NCBI GenBank assembly: GCA_026874595.1
Contig: CM049306.1
Location: 15,521,019-15,585,018 of the forward strand
Direction: 5' to 3'
Length of the DNA: 64,000 nucleotides
DNA from: Sipunculus nudus
Taxonomy: Eukaryota > Annelida > Sipuncula > Golfingiida > Sipunculidae
Made by a program: the position numbers and the translations under genes. A model generated the notes under the pieces. It was not told the DNA's origin and did no database searches. It worked only from the letters and a program-made list of their open reading frames with translations. This document shows, piece by piece, positions 12,939 to 27,200 of this stretch (its first letter is position 1; every line of letters starts with the position of its first letter).

Positions 12939-15900
12939 AATACACTCTGGATATTCAAAAATATTTCACCCATAGATACTTGTTTTCAGCAGATGCAGTT
13001 TTTTTATACTTCAGCATTTTAGTACCAAATAACAAATTAATGTTCGGATTTTGTCTGTTCCAGGTGCATGAACAGTTGCTGGATCTGTCAGGTTGGCTAC
13101 AGGTAGCTAGAACAGGTAAGTCATGCATGTCAATACGTCTGTGTTGCTTCCTTCAGTGGTTGGCTCTATGTTAGTAGTTGCATGAAATTACAACAGGAAA
13201 CCATGTTACCCTGCAAACTTGTACAAATTCATGGTAAATGCACAGTTTTATGTTTCCAGTGGTCATATGACCTTTAACCTACTCAAATTGTGTCCCATCA
13301 TATTCTAGATAAAATCATTTGTGGGCATTTCATGCAGTCATACTTTGAAATTTTGTGTGGTATAGTGTTGCACTATTAAAAACACTACAGTTTCAAACAC
13401 TTGTCCAGTTATTGTGTGAGCTTTGTTTACTGTGCAACTGTTGGATATTCGAGAAAATTATATGGTCAAGTTGCTAAAATGAGAAGGCTAAAGATTCAGA
13501 ATTATTGAATAAAAATTATCTTTTCTGCAGTCAGATATGAGAAAGGTGGCATTAATGTAAGGCTTGATGAAAATTAACATAGAGCCTTCCCTTCATCTGA
13601 TTCTTCATAATCCAATAGTACTAATGTTACATAATAATTTTATGTAGAGTTTTCCATATATTGGATAAAAAGGAGTAATCTGATGTAATTTTCCAAATTT
13701 ATACTTATATAACAGGATATAACAGGAGTTTCCATTTGATTAATATTTTCAGTTTATACCTTATAATCTTAATTGCCTGAAACCTTTTTATGTCATGGTC
13801 TGGGAGTTCATACTTGCAGTTGGTGCTTGTTCATATTTCCAGCACAGCAAGGTATATCTTGTACATTGACCGTAGGTCAGGCAGGTGTTCCAGCACACAC
13901 TGACTTATGGTTATTTCGTTTTGCGGTTGCTTATATTTACCTATTTTATGATGCAGGTTTTTTGTCATTGGGGTTTTTGGAGACCTTATTTGAAGCTGCT
14001 GTCTTACGTAGTCCATTCAAGCAGTGAACATTGTCTAACTGGCTGTTTTTTATGGCCACTAATTTTTTTTAAATAACTCAGCATTGGCACAGTAGACAGT
14101 GGTTGAAATTAGTTAAAAGTTTCACAAACCACAAGTGGCTGCATCTGAAGGTTCAATCAGCAGATCTGGAAAAATCATATATATATATATGTATTATCTG
14201 TATCATGCAAATAGTCACAAAATTATTAAATACCAGATGTGGTAATAAGAAAATATTAATTTATTGGTAAGTTACCAAGATAACATTGTTTCATTGATTT
14301 CCTAGATATTTCTTATGAATATATGTATCCATTCAAAGACCAGAAAATAGGTGCCTTTTTTATGAGATATATTTTAAAAAAATATTAATCATTCCTTGTT
14401 TATAAGGGTGGTATGCCTATAACATGACTTGAGATTGTGACCATATAATAGGATATAAATTATACATCTTGCATCCATGTGACAGTGGTCACAGAACCCT
14501 AAATAAAAACATGTTTGGCTTGGGATTGAGAATGTATGTTTTGCACCAGCAGTTAGACCCACCTATTTTCCGTTTTATCTTAAATTATTGCACAAACTGC
14601 AAACATATATTTTGTTCAGCTTGTAGAAAATAAGTCTCTTTTTGTGTCCACAGTATTACCAGCATTAGCATAGATATATTTAATTAAATAAAGATTGGAT
14701 ACCACCCAGTTCAAAAACTTGCATATAATTATGTATAAATAATATTTAACATAAATGATATTCTTTATTTTGAAATCAACAAATTTTGATTAAAATATAC
14801 TTCATAGGGATCAGAACAAATTCCTTTATATTTAAAGTGCACTTTTCATAAATAATAAGCTCACTAAATCCATACATATATTTAATGGTGAGATCACCTG
14901 GTTACTGGAGAACTGTAAATTCATGTTCATATTGCTTGAATATTGAGTGGTGAGCTAATTGATCCCCCAGACTACACTGAGGTGACAGACAGGTAGCATT
15001 TGATTACTTCTATGCTATCAGTCCATATGCCCCCACACCTCCGCCTGCCATTTGTTTGCTCATGTCATATGGATAGCCATCTTCTCAGACCATGTGACTT
15101 GTTGGAACCTTCACAGAAAATGTCACACATTGATTTTTGGATTTCTTTTCATTGTTTGGTGTTGTATATGTGAGCAGCAGCACCTGGTCTAAAAGGGTTT
15201 GCCTGCTGACAGCTGAAGGGAATTTGCATGCAAGTAAGATCAGGTTTTGTCAACCAGTTTATCAGTATAGTTCTCCTTCCATTGTCCTTTTTATTTTGGT
15301 GGATGGTAGATTGGGGGTATTTTTTTTTCATTTTTAAAGGTAATCTGTAAGGAAAAACAGGAATGATCATAGGCAAGAACAAAGTACCTAACCTTCAGAA
15401 TATTTAAGAAACCTAATACCAAAGAGAACAGCAAATATTTTATGGCAGTCAAGGTCACTGGTCTTGTGCAAAAACAAATATATTCAAATCGATTCTCTTT
15501 GGATGACATCATTAAAAAAATTGTATACAGTTTAAGAAATATGGGTACTTATGTTGGGAAATCCTTAATTTTTTTATCGTAGAAAAAAAATAAAAAGAGT
15601 TGTGAAATTTTAATTAACAATTTTATAATTAAATCCTTCATTCCATATTAGGTTTTCATTCCATTTGTAATTTTCTGTTACATTTTACAAAATGAAAGGA
15701 GCTCTGAGATGATTGACAAAAATCATTGTGACACCAGGTATTGAAATGAGCACAGTGTTGCGACAGTTGAGCAGTTCGCATGTTTAACTTATGTTGCCAG
15801 TCCTTGTTGTATTTAGTGTCACAATTCATTTGTAAAAAATTTTGTCGCTTTCTATTATTTTTTGGAGCCTTAACTGCAAGTATGAACCCTCAGCCAAGAC

Positions 15901-16023
15901 CTTAATGTGTGTTCATATTTTTCCTAGTTTTGATTCCAGTGGATATTATTTGAATTCATTAATTGCTCTGTTAGTTGCTTTTATTTGACTGGCTCTTCCC
16001 TTGTGGGATTTTTCGTTCCTCAG
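12939..16023. other. Non-coding stretch, no gene seen
   Basis: No coherent coding exon was found. A short segment near 13065-13115 is bounded by splice-like TTCCAG and GTAAGT sequences, but it encodes nothing recognisable. Confidence 0.5.
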
Positions 16024-16109
16024 TGTGTGGGCTGACAAGTGGCTCCGTCTAGTGTTGAGTGACTGCATTGGTGCTGTGATACTGGTATCCAGAAACTGTC
16101 AACATGGAG
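16024..16109 (+). other. Candidate 5' exon with start codon, possibly of the PMCA gene
   Basis: A pyrimidine-rich TTCGTTCCTCAG precedes position 16024, and a consensus GTAAGT donor begins at 16110. The segment ends with CAACATGGAG: an ATG at 16104-16106 in good Kozak context (A at -3, G at +4) followed by GAG. An in-frame TGA lies just upstream at 16077-16079, as expected for a 5' untranslated leader. The exon would end in phase 0. The acceptor at 40990-40991 opens the first certain PMCA exon with GAG AGA AAG CGC in phase 0, in frame with the PMCA ATG. Joining them would add Met-Glu-Glu-Arg-Lys-Arg to the N-terminus. This is inference only; the intron would be about 24.9 kb and the match could be chance. 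Confidence 0.22.
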
Positions 16110-17620
16110 GTAAGTTGCCAGTACAGCTGTCACTACTTTACTGGACAAAGACACCCGGCTTTAGTAAACCTTCCTTTATTAGATGCATGCTTGTTGTGAA
16201 ATTCAAGTCCATGTTGTTAAACATATTTCATAGCTAAAATAAAAGTACCAATTTAACATGAAAATGTACATTTATAATCCTTTGCAGTTTGAGTTGTCAT
16301 GTTTCATCATGCTGAACGTGTAAATTCATGTGAAGCTATTTTCTGTGTAATTCCACAATAAGTAGTGGAACATATGAGCAGAATTTATTTATAATTGTTT
16401 ATTTTCTGTAATAAACATAAGAGCAGTCACACCAGTCTAAAAAGTACCAAACTTCTTTCCTGTCCTGTCATAAATTCTTTTTCATCTTACTATAGTTAGG
16501 TTTAAAACTTCCTTTCAATTGGATAATTATGTTGTGCACACATTACCAATTTTCCGTACCAGTAGAATAAAACTCTACTCCTAAGTTGGTCCTTTTACAT
16601 CTAACTTACTTTTATGTGTATGATAGAATTCATTGTATTTTTTTATGTGTATCATGCCAAGGGTTGCAGGAGAGATTTCTTCTTTCAAATATGAACATAA
16701 ACACTTGAACAATTATTATAAAATCAAATATGGTGATATACTCAAAAATGCTTGTTTTGCTTGTTTTACTTCTAACCTAACTAAATACAGAAACAAAATC
16801 TAATTCAGCTCCAGGTGCTCTTCTTTTCAAATCAATGAAGATTCCTTATGTTGCAAGTAACCTTGTAGCACAAGGCATTGTGGCATTAGGCAGTGAGTGA
16901 AGTTGTTAGTTACAAATGTTTAGAGATTACTCATAAACAACCACAAGAATGTTGTGTATGCAGATTGCTTGGTTTCATAATTTAATGAAGTGTGGAATGT
17001 TCATTTCGGTATAAAATACCAGTAAAACATGACAGTAAACTTGACAATGCTGTGAAGGTGAGTTAAGAGGGATTTTTTAGAATGGATTCAGCCCTTGGAC
17101 AGGTGAGACCATGTGCACGGCAGCTAGATAGAAGAGGGATCCCTGCTGCTGGGATGCTTACTGTATAAATCATCTGTAATTGGTCTACCTGCTCTCACCT
17201 GACTGCCTTTCATGTACCAGGCCAGAGCGTGGGAGGAGGCGGGTCAAGGGAACCCAGAGGGCATGCATGACAGCGTTACCAAGCCAAGCAAGGCCTGCTG
17301 CATCCAACTCATCAGCTGCTACAGTCCAAACACAGTTAACAGTTTAATGATGTTATTTATCCTGTAACTGCTAGGACAGTGTTCAGATCTGTGAGGTGAA
17401 CTACAGACTGTGGCAAAATTCTCAGGTAGCAGTTGTACATTTCCACACCAGCAAAAGGGGAAATGTTTATGATGTTTAGCAGCACTGCACTACAGTACAC
17501 TATGAGTCAAGTATTCAGACTAATGAGATGCTTCTGTTCTACTCAGCTCACAAGTTATCATACTGAATTATATTAAAAAAATTAAGAATAAGTGGGGGGA
17601 GGGGGTTTAGCAACAAGTTT
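16110..17620. other. Non-coding stretch, no gene seen
   Basis: This is mostly AT-rich. A GC-richer island at about 17090-17330 has no coding content I can recognise. Confidence 0.5.
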
Positions 17621-20094
17621 TTAGCTCAGCTGACTATAAGTCATCTGAGCTATAGTTGTGGTCCTTTGCCCTTCCACTGTCCATCTGTCCGTTAAACTGG
17701 CACGTTTTGAAACCGTTTGACCTACAAATCTGAAATTTGGCATACTGTTAGATGTCCCCAAAATCTCCTACAATATAAAAATTTGGGTTGTAAGAGCTTT
17801 GTTCCTTCCAGATATTAATAAAAAACCTCCATTTTCCAATGTAAACACATTGTTACACTTCAAGACTACTTAATATTGAAACCACTGAGCTGATATTGAT
17901 CATTTTTAATATATCAATTCCTCTATATATTTCCTATGTACATGCCAGAAATTAGTTCAATATTTTTTAAATTCTTGAAGTTATGGGCCAGAACATAATG
18001 CTCTTTGTAAAGATTCTGGAATTATATTTACTCTCTTAACTTGAGAATTGCTGGAGCTAGAGACTTTTTTTCAGGTATATAACTATATTTAATCAAGATT
18101 CAATTGTATACCCAAAATTAATTCTGAATTTTTCAAATTTTATATTTTATTAGCATAAATAAAAATCAGTATCTTAAATTTTGCCCAGATTTGACTATGG
18201 CACATTTGTTTCCTGTAAGCACTGTTGATATAATTTTCATATCATGCACACATAAGGATTTTAGCTTGTTAGTTTTGAAAGTTGAGAGAAATTGGCCAAA
18301 AATGTAGCTTTTATTCAAGTTTTTATGAGACCATGTCACACCCAGGCTCTACCCAGCTCCTCTTCAGTCACCTGTGTGTCACTTTGTGACCTTTCAGGCA
18401 AATTATGCACACTTGAGGCGGGCATATACTGGTCGGCCAGGCAGCTAATAGCTGGCCACAGTTCACCCAGGTGTCCAACCCAGCTCATCTAGTACTGATC
18501 GTTTTGATCAACAACATAACAATGAACAAATAAATAAATTTTGTAGGTCTATAATAACAATTTTAAGAAAAATCAATAGAAAATGAATTTGATAGTTGAT
18601 TAGTAACAGGGAATTACCTTGCAATTACTGATGTTTTATGAATTTTGTATGGATGGATGAAAATGTATTCCAAATAACACCATTGAATCACCTATGTTAT
18701 TTTCCATTTCAGTTTTAATAAAGGAAAAAAAAATAATTAAATTATATTGTTCTTTACTATTAGGGACTATTTGAAGGAAATTAATGAAAGACAAAGATGC
18801 AGTTGATAATATTAATCTAAATTTCCAGGTCTTTTACAAGTGTTTCAGCTTGTCAATTTATATTAATTTTAAAATCTACTCAGACAAGTACTGATTAAAG
18901 ATGTCAATATGTTTCACTATTAATGACATTAAGACTCGTGGCTGTATCAGCTGTCACAAGACTATGTAAATTATCAAAATTTATATTACTGGTTCCTTTA
19001 TTTCAGTTAATAAAATTAAACTTGTCCAGCTCTAGTTTTCTCTTTGTATAATTCATAGAGTGTTTTTATCCTTGGGTTATTTTTTACAAATATAATGGTT
19101 TAATAGCTGAAATTATTTTTAATTTTTTTTCTGATACATTTTATTTTAAATAAAAACATTTTAATATGATGAAAAACTGGATCTTAGACAAGTTCTCATT
19201 ATGATTTCTGTAATGATAATACTTGTCATAAGACTAGTGTGTAGATTGATGTGAAAGTAGTCAAAAGTAAATATAATAGTTTTATTTTTAAATATTAATT
19301 AAAGCCATAAAACCAGGTACTTATGATCATTTTTTAAATTTGCAAATTTTGTATATTCAGGATTCTCAAGAACTTTGTTTGGCTGAAACTAAAAAAATAC
19401 CAGACATAGTGCGAATACTTTACAAATGTATTTGAATGTGAATATGAATATTTACTCCATAATATCATGGATAAGAATAGGAATACAGGTAAAAATGAAA
19501 GTATTTGAATGCAAATGCAAATACTTTCAGAATGTATTAATGAATGCATTCATGAATGTACATTCTATAATATTATTTTTAATAATCATTTGTTTCGATT
19601 ATATTATTAAACATCTTTCCAGATGTTACTGTTATTATTTTATATTAAATTATATTTGACACAATATTTGTTATGAAATTTTAATGAATAGTTTAACTTA
19701 TATTATGTGTGCTAGTGCTACTCTTGGGTAGGGATAACCTCTAATTATTAAGCAACAGTTCACTAATTTGAAAAAAAAGCTTAATTAACATGACTGATAA
19801 TAGAAAGTTTTTTTTTTTCAAATAATTTTACTGCTATGTAGATAAAGTTATATGGCCAAGTCAAAACCTATGTGACAATAACACACCATTTCCAATTGTA
19901 AATAATATAAGTGACATCAATCCTCTTCTCTGTCTCCAAGAATATTATCAAAATCTTACATAACTTGAGTTAAACACCAACTCATAATACAGCTTATATC
20001 ATCACACAAACAAGCATTTGCCTACCTCCTCTTCCAAGTCATATTTTGTGATCATATATAACAGCTAAGCGCCGTGACCCATGGATCCCTTGTT
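17621..20094 (+). repeat. Family-1 repeat, full-length copy (Helentron-like, non-autonomous)
   Basis: The copy opens with a palindrome at 17623-17651: AGCTCAG and TGACT pair with AGTCA and CTGAGCT around ATA. A short CCGTT/GTCC-rich stretch follows, then a core resembling TTGAAACCGTTTGACC. The 3' end is CAGCTAAGCGCCGTGACCCA followed by TGGATCCCTTGTT. It is co-linear with 1-1700 and 58474-60162, except for about 400 extra bases at roughly 18830-19235 and a smaller extra segment near 19720-19850. No transposition protein is encoded. The hairpin start, inverted subterminal sequence and 3' palindrome suggest a rolling-circle (Helentron/Helitron-like) passenger element; that classification is inferred. 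Confidence 0.75.
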
Positions 20095-22382
20095 TCTCTC
20101 CACCTCATTTATGGATAGAACAAGTAATAACTTATTTTCATATGAAACTTTTACCTAAAGATTAGCTTTTTTACAGTGATACATAATGTTAAGTAAATTC
20201 AAGAAAATAGCAATTATTATTAGATTAAACAGACAGTCTTCAAAAAGGTTATATAGTTGTAGCAAGTGCTAATTTCTGACTGCTTATTTAAAAATCTATA
20301 AAAAAAAAAAGACAGATTGAAATTAGCTTGACAGTGACTTTATTTACTTAGTATGCACTTATTGGCTTTTTCAATTTCATGAAGACCTAATGTTATATGT
20401 ACTGTATGTTTCCTTCATGGTGACATATAAAAAACACATTATTGGTCTTCATGATAGCCCAGCAATGGGGACCACACTGAGGGGCTTCTGAGTGGATACC
20501 GGGTCTCGATCTAATTGCAATATCACACTGTTTCAGCTGCACTGCCTGCGGAATAATTAATGCTGCAAATGAAATTATAGTTACAGTCTGGATTTGATTT
20601 TTCCCCATTCTGTCTTTATCCAGTGAGAGGTCTTTGCATTAATTTCAGATTGGTTAATCTTTCTGAAATATTAAACGGTTGTTGTCCTCAAGAATGCCTT
20701 CATTAACCTTTAGGATTGCTTTTCTTCTGTCACCAAATGAATACTGGAGAAGTTAGCTTTACTGTAAATGCAGGTGGCTTTGTAATAAGACACATGGCCT
20801 CATTAATTTGGGTTGAGTATTGTAGATCACCCATCATCCTCCCATGTCACTGAGCTTCTAGTCAGTCTTGATCTTTTATCATAACCTGATCAGTAATCAT
20901 CACCATTTGTCAACTGTTTTGAGAGTCCCCTGGACTATTTTGTAATAAAGTAGACAGCTGTATCCTCAAATGGACTGAGCAAAAGATCACTGATGATTAA
21001 GAGCTAGTTTATTCAGACTTCATACACGCTGAGTGGCTTCATTCTTGACCCTGACTAGGTAGTCAAAATTTGTGCATGACATTTTTCATACCACAAATGT
21101 GAACGGTCTTAGTTACAGTGCAGAGCACTGTACTTGGAGAGTTGGGGCAAATGCCTAATAATAGTAATATTCAGAAATCAAATGTGATTTAGTTTGCAAT
21201 TAACTGTCAGTTAGCACCCATTGTGACTGACATGCCTGATCAGCCAAGTAAAGTGTATCTGAGTTCATGGGTGAGGTGGTGCATGTAGTGCCACCTATCT
21301 CTACTCAGCTGAATAGCTGGTACTACCATAATTATTTCACTGGAAGCACAACCAGGATAAGCTTCTGCTATTCTGCATCAATATGAAGTGTTGCTTCTCA
21401 TGCTAATTAACAAATTTCAAAGGTCTGAACCTGTCTCTCTAAAATCCAGTCCTTATTTTCAGATAGAAGAACTGGGATATTTTTCTGATTAAGAGCTATT
21501 TTCACATATTTTTATAACCAGATGAAGAAGCCAGAGGGCTGCAAAATTTTGTTCTAATGAAAAAGCTAGCCTACTAAAGAGGCATTAATGTTCCTCATTC
21601 ATCTTCATATATTTGTATTAGGAAATTAATTGCACACAGCCTGACAGGTGTGACCAGCTGTGGCTGTTGGGGAGTTTGTTCTGGACTAATCTGAGGGAGT
21701 GTTGTGTTAAATTCCTGGCCCCAGCAATGTGACTGACAGCAACAATACCAAGCTTCTCTAAGCTTACTAGGTTTGCCATTTGACCTACAGGTTCCAAAAT
21801 GGGCTGTTTGTTTTGCTTTGATTGGCAGTTAAATGGATTGCATTTTATTGTGAAACCTAGTTTATCATGGAGAGTGATAGAAAGGTTGTATATAATCAGG
21901 AAGAACAATTTAACAGGTGATTAAGAGGTATATTCTGAACATGCTCTGATTAAGTTTTACAGCGCTCCATATGAAACAAATGACCCAAAATAAATTGCAT
22001 CTCAGAGCATGGTCCACTAAAATAACATCCTGAAGATGGCACTGGAGTTCATGTCTGTTATTACTTATCCTTGTATTAGTACCTTATCCCAGAAGTTTGA
22101 ATTACTTGTTTTTCTGCCATTGTTAATAGGCAGCCCAAACTGAGTTTTTATTAGGTTATAGTATATAATTTATTCATTAATCTTTTTTCATTGTCCAAAG
22201 GGTCAAATTGATCATACAAATTTCTGGCTGTAAGACCAAGAGGATCAAACCATCTCTTGTAGTTAATGGCCATTGCCGACTACTTGAAACAATTCAGTCA
22301 TTTGTGTAAACACTGTGCTGACATCTGATCCATACATTCCATTACAATCAAAACATGTTAGACACAATAAAGACTAATAATT
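20095..22382. other. Non-coding stretch, no gene seen
   Basis: The sequence looks unique and somewhat less AT-rich than the repeats. A 96-codon minus-strand open frame at 21618-21908 has no recognisable family or splice context. Confidence 0.5.
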
Positions 22383-22640
22383 AAGCTCCCCATCAGGGAG
22401 CTTACTGTTTTACTGGGCGGGTTACTGCATCTGCATCAGCACTTTTAAAATGCTTATAACTCCTACATGTTGGCATCTATCAATATTATATCATAATTCT
22501 GTATTTTTGGGGCAAAAAAGTTTTTCCTGGTTCTGTGACCTTGACTTATGCTATCAAGGTCGACTCACAGTAGACTTTGGGCATCATTTGTTTGTTAGCA
22601 GAGAGCATCAAGGGACTTGATTGGATTTTGTTCTAATATA
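22383..22640 (+). repeat. 5' end of another hairpin-initiated dispersed repeat
   Basis: AAGCTCCC at 22383-22390 pairs perfectly with GGGAGCTT at 22396-22403 around a five-base loop. The stretch that follows (ACTGTTTTACTGGGCGGGTT, then ATAACTCCTACATG) looks like the start of a bivalve-type dispersed repeat. No matching 3' end was found, so the right boundary is approximate and the copy is probably truncated. Confidence 0.45.
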
Positions 22641-23834
22641 GTAGAAGGCATCGACTAATGACTCTTTCCAGCTGATCAATTTTGATTTACCTTGACCCAT
22701 ATTTGTGCAATTTATTATCACTTTTTCATTTTCAACAATGACTTCAGCATCCAGGTCTATAATTCTTCTATAGTAGTATTGCAATATGACATGTTGATAT
22801 GATTTCCTGAAATTATTTGTTTATGGGATGTTTCATGTATTTGCATGCAAGTACAGCTTTATCTAGTTATGATGTAAAATAAAAAAAATAATCCAATCCT
22901 ACATTACCCATCCAAATTTTACACAGATCTCTGGTTGGGATGCTTCAAAATTCTATGTGACAAAATGTTATTTTTTTTTTTTAATTATCTGAAACTTTAC
23001 CCAATTTAAATTTGTTAAACCATTACACTTCCATGTCAGGATTTACCAAATTGTATAAAGAGACCAGTATTATATAAGACTAATAAAATAGGTAGCAGAA
23101 ATGTTTATAAAATCAAGTTTTGATAAATTCATATCACTGGGCTGGGGGGGGGGGGGGGGAATCAAATTTCATCATGTTTTTTTATCACACAAATTTAAAT
23201 GCCAGTGTCACTTTCTGTATTTATGATCTATCTCAATCTGTAGAGAATGATAATATTCCCTGCGTATGTTAGGGTTTGAATCTACAGTAAAATTAAGATT
23301 TGAAAAAAGGTCAAAGTGAAATCTTTCCTTCATTCCTCAGATGCACTTTCATATTTATTTTGTCCACTGTCTTAAATATTATTTATTTGGAGCAGAAAAT
23401 TGAATTTCCTGTCAAGGACTTCACTGATGATAAAGATTTTAAGAGTGCTAAATTTAAAAATGTTTCTTCTGTGGTAAAGTTCCATTTCCTAGGTATTCTA
23501 GACAAATGCAACAACACAGGGCATCTGTCCTTAGCAGCTGTGAATGAGATGGTGGAGCATGTGGCAGGGACAGACTGCAGCTAGTAATGTTATACAGATG
23601 GCTAGTCGTCATTCTGCAGTGAGCTGATGTGGTACTGACCCAGGGACATGAGTAATATATGAATAATGGGCATCACTGGGGTATTCTCTTGACCTGTCAG
23701 TAATGAACCCCATATGAATAATCCCAGCACACACTGCTGCCATGAACATGACATATTTTGAGCAGCCATTCTGTGAGGACCCACAGAATGCCACCACAGT
23801 CCTGAGCGATGATGAAAAAACTTGTAAACTTGCA
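22641..23834. other. Non-coding stretch with poly-G run
   Basis: A G run of about 16 bases lies at 23144-23159. A 94-codon open frame at 23300-23584 has no recognisable domain and no consensus splice borders, so it is not called as a gene. Confidence 0.45.
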
Positions 23835-24203
23835 TAACTGGGGAACTGGTTTAAACGGTCCAAATGACCGAAATTGCAAGTAAAAGGGCATTGCCTCCTC
23901 GAAGTAAAGTCGCTCACAAGGATCGAGTTCGGCTCTCAAATGGCATGGTTGGGTCTCCGCTGCTGGGATCGGTGGAGGGAATGCGGGTTGCTTCGGGCTT
24001 TGTGGCTGTGGGTGCTGTAGCTTTCTAACAAGGACTTCAACCCAGGAGAGAAGATGGCGCCCCCTATGGCTCCTTGCTTGGCTTGGCGTGGCACTGCGAC
24101 TGTCGGCTCTGAGAACATGCTTAAGGAGCGCACAGGGCTGAGGTCTTGACCGCAGCAACCTGTAGCTGCTCGATGAGCGTATACTTCTTTTGGCTTGGCT
24201 TGG
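23835..24203 (-). repeat. GC-rich dispersed repeat, inverted partner of 27999-28345
   Basis: The reverse complement of this segment runs in parallel with 27999-28345. Both contain CTCATCGAGCAGCTACAGGT, then GTCAAGACCTCAGCCCTGTG, then CGCTCCTTAAGCATGTT, then GAAAGCTACAGCA and CACAGCCACAAAGCC in the same order. It is much GC-richer than its surroundings. Open frames through it (for example minus strand 23697-24158) shift frame between the copies, which argues against a conserved protein. The family is not identified. Confidence 0.7.
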
Positions 24204-24298
24204 AGTCCTGAGGACAGCCTTTATATCAGATCAGATTTAATTGTGTATGGATGTAGAGCTGATTGTTAGACTTGCATTTTTCCAAGAAATACAGTTTT

Positions 24299-27200
24299 TA
24301 GCTCAGCTGACTATAAGTCATCTGAGCTATAGTCATGGTCCATTGTCCGTCGTCCGTCCGTCTGTCCGTCCGTCCGTCCGTCTGTCCGTCTGGATGTCCG
24401 TCCGTAAGACTGGCACGTTTCGACACCATTAGACCTACGAATCTGAATTTCGGCATACAGTTAGATGTCCCCATAATCTCCTACCATGCCAAAAATTGGG
24501 TCAATAGGACTTCGTTCCTTTGAGATATTAAGGAAAAACCTCGATTTTTTATTAGAAATCTATTTTCACACTTCAGGACTGCCTAATATCAAAACCACTC
24601 ATCCGGTTTTCTTCATATTTACCATAAATATTCCTCTATATAGTTCCTATGTACATGCCAGATATTAAGTCAGTATTATATAATTTAAAAAAGTTATGGG
24701 CCCAAACATAATGGACTTTGTAAAAAAATCAGGAAGATATTTGGTCACTTAAGACCAAAAGTGTTAAGGATAGGGACTTTTTTCCAGTAATACAACTTTA
24801 ATTAATCAAAATTTAATTGCATACCAAAAATTAGATCAAAATTTGTTAAATTTTTTTAAATATTGGCAAAAATATAAAATTGGTACCTTAAATTTTGCCC
24901 AACTTTGGCCATGGCACGCTTTTTTCCTGTAAGTACTGTGGATTTAATTTTCACACCATGTATACATAAGGATTTAATCTGTTAAAATCTGAAATTTGAA
25001 AATAAAAGCTGCAAAATTAGGCTAGTTATTGAATTTTTTTTGGAGGCTCTTGTTGTATTCCCTTACATTGTCAAGCAGTCCACTTTGATGACTGTAGGTC
25101 ATTCAGTGCACATCTCTATGCTCCCCAGGCTGTTGACATTATTTTAGATGTCCCCAAAATCTCCTACCATACCGAAAATTGGGTCATTAGGACTTTGTTC
25201 CTTCGAGATATTAAGGAAAAAAAACTCCGTTTTCCATAAAAAAAAGCCATTGTTACACTTCAAGGCTGCCTAATATCAAAACCACTGATCGTATTTAGTA
25301 TTCACATTCTTTTATACATTTTCTATTAACATACCAAAAATTAGGTCAGTATTGGGTATTATTTTGAAGTTATGGGCCAAAACATAATGCAATTTTTTAA
25401 AAAATCAGGAAATATATTTACTCACCTAACATGAGAATTGCTGAACCTAGAGACTTTTTTTCAGGAATATAACTTTATTTAATCAAGATTCAATTGTTTA
25501 CCCAAAATTAGATCTGAATTTTGCAAATTTTTCAAGTTATTAGCATAAATAAAAAATCAATACCTTAAATTTTGTCGAACTTTGGCACTGTTGATTTAAT
25601 TTTCCCAGCATATATGCATAAGGATTTAATCTTTTAAAGTCTGAACTTTCAAAAGAAATTGATAGGATTGAATAGCTTTTATTCATGTTTTCATACACCA
25701 TGTCAAGTGTTGTTTACATCTAGCCCACCTAGTAGTACAGCCTTCACTTGCATTATGTAACCCACCCCAGGCAGCTTACCTTGGCCCAGCTTGGCCACTA
25801 CTAGCAGGCTTCCCCTCTGCCCTGCACTCATCCCCCCTCCAGCTGGTGCATAAACTAGATGAATGTTATTATTTTATTTTATTCTTGGACATGCTACATT
25901 TTAGATTTTGTATTGAACCACCAGGGTTACAATGATTAAAGTGTACATTTAATTGTGTCCACAAAGTGGTGTATTGCTGTGAAAGTGTGGATGTTCATGA
26001 GATAAGTAATTCCTTACTTCAGAAGAGTAAAAACTTCACCAGGTGTGAAATTGACTATTAATTCCAGTAATTAATTAAAACTGGGATAGTAATTAGCACA
26101 ATGATATTGTTTGTCCCTCATTCAACCAACAGTGTGTATACTTTATTTGAAAAGATGTTTTATTTTATCAAATTTACTTTTATTTTATTTTGATGAATAA
26201 AATTAAGCATGTCCTGAAAACTCCAATGTGGAGAATATTCTTGTAGATGCCATGTTGTGGCATTATTTTCTTTTAAAATTAGTTTAAACATTTATGATTT
26301 AAAAATAATAAAATATATGTGTATGCATAATATGACCCAATGTTTTTTACTCTGTATATATAATGATTGCAACTTTTGCAACAATTCTAATATTTTAACT
26401 TATATTTTCAGGTTTTTTAATTAAAAATTTATAAACCTGTAAATAAAAAAATGATTCAGATAAAAACTTCTTAATGGAAAAAGTGGATCTGCTTAAAAAA
26501 ATAGGATTATATATAAACTTAAATGCATTATTCTCTTGAAAGTGAAATAAAGGTATTAGTCCATTCTGTCCACTTGCCTGTCCATCTGTAAATTTTCGTA
26601 TGCAACACAGTATCTCAAAACTTTTACTGTTTTTCTTCATGACAGTCTTGTCAGAGTATTAGTTTGCAATCATATATTTAGAACTTTACTATAACCAAGT
26701 AGGAGGGCCCCTTTCCTCTTAGCTTTTCATATTCTTATATAAATGAAAAACATTACAATAGAATATTTCTACATCCACCTTCGTGCTGCCCTCACTTTTC
26801 CCTTCTTCGAACCCCATCCCAAAGTCAGCCTCAGTAAGCAAGAACAAGACGAATCAGATATATTCATACTTTAATATTTTGTATAACTATTCGTCCATAG
26901 GTACCTATGTACATGCCAGAAATTATGTCAATATTGTGTAATATGTAGACATAGTGGGCATCACAATAATGTACCTTGTCAAGACTAAAGAGATATTGTG
27001 TCATACAGTCACATATTCATAAATCACTTCATCAGCATAGTTAATCATAACATCATATCTGTCAAATTGAATGCTTGCAGACTACCATATACTTTAGATC
27101 CTTCAACAAATAACCTTATCATCATTCTACTACTGCTTATTACTGCTGTCATTGCATTCATATTTGCTCAAATATATCACAATTTTCAACCCCTCCTAAA

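Noticed and set aside
13075-13115. Short exon bounded by TTCCAG and GTAAGT-like sites
   Set aside because: It encodes only about a dozen residues with no recognisable family and no partner exon; splice-like strings of this quality arise by chance in AT-rich introns.
23697-24158. 153-codon minus-strand frame, the longest in the window
   Set aside because: It overlaps a GC-rich dispersed repeat whose second copy (27999-28345) has indels that shift the frame, so the openness is due to composition.
24347-24404. GTCC/GTCTGTCC array considered as a CRISPR-like or regulatory array
   Set aside because: It is a simple 4-base microsatellite at the fixed position behind the family-1 5' palindrome; there are no unique spacers.
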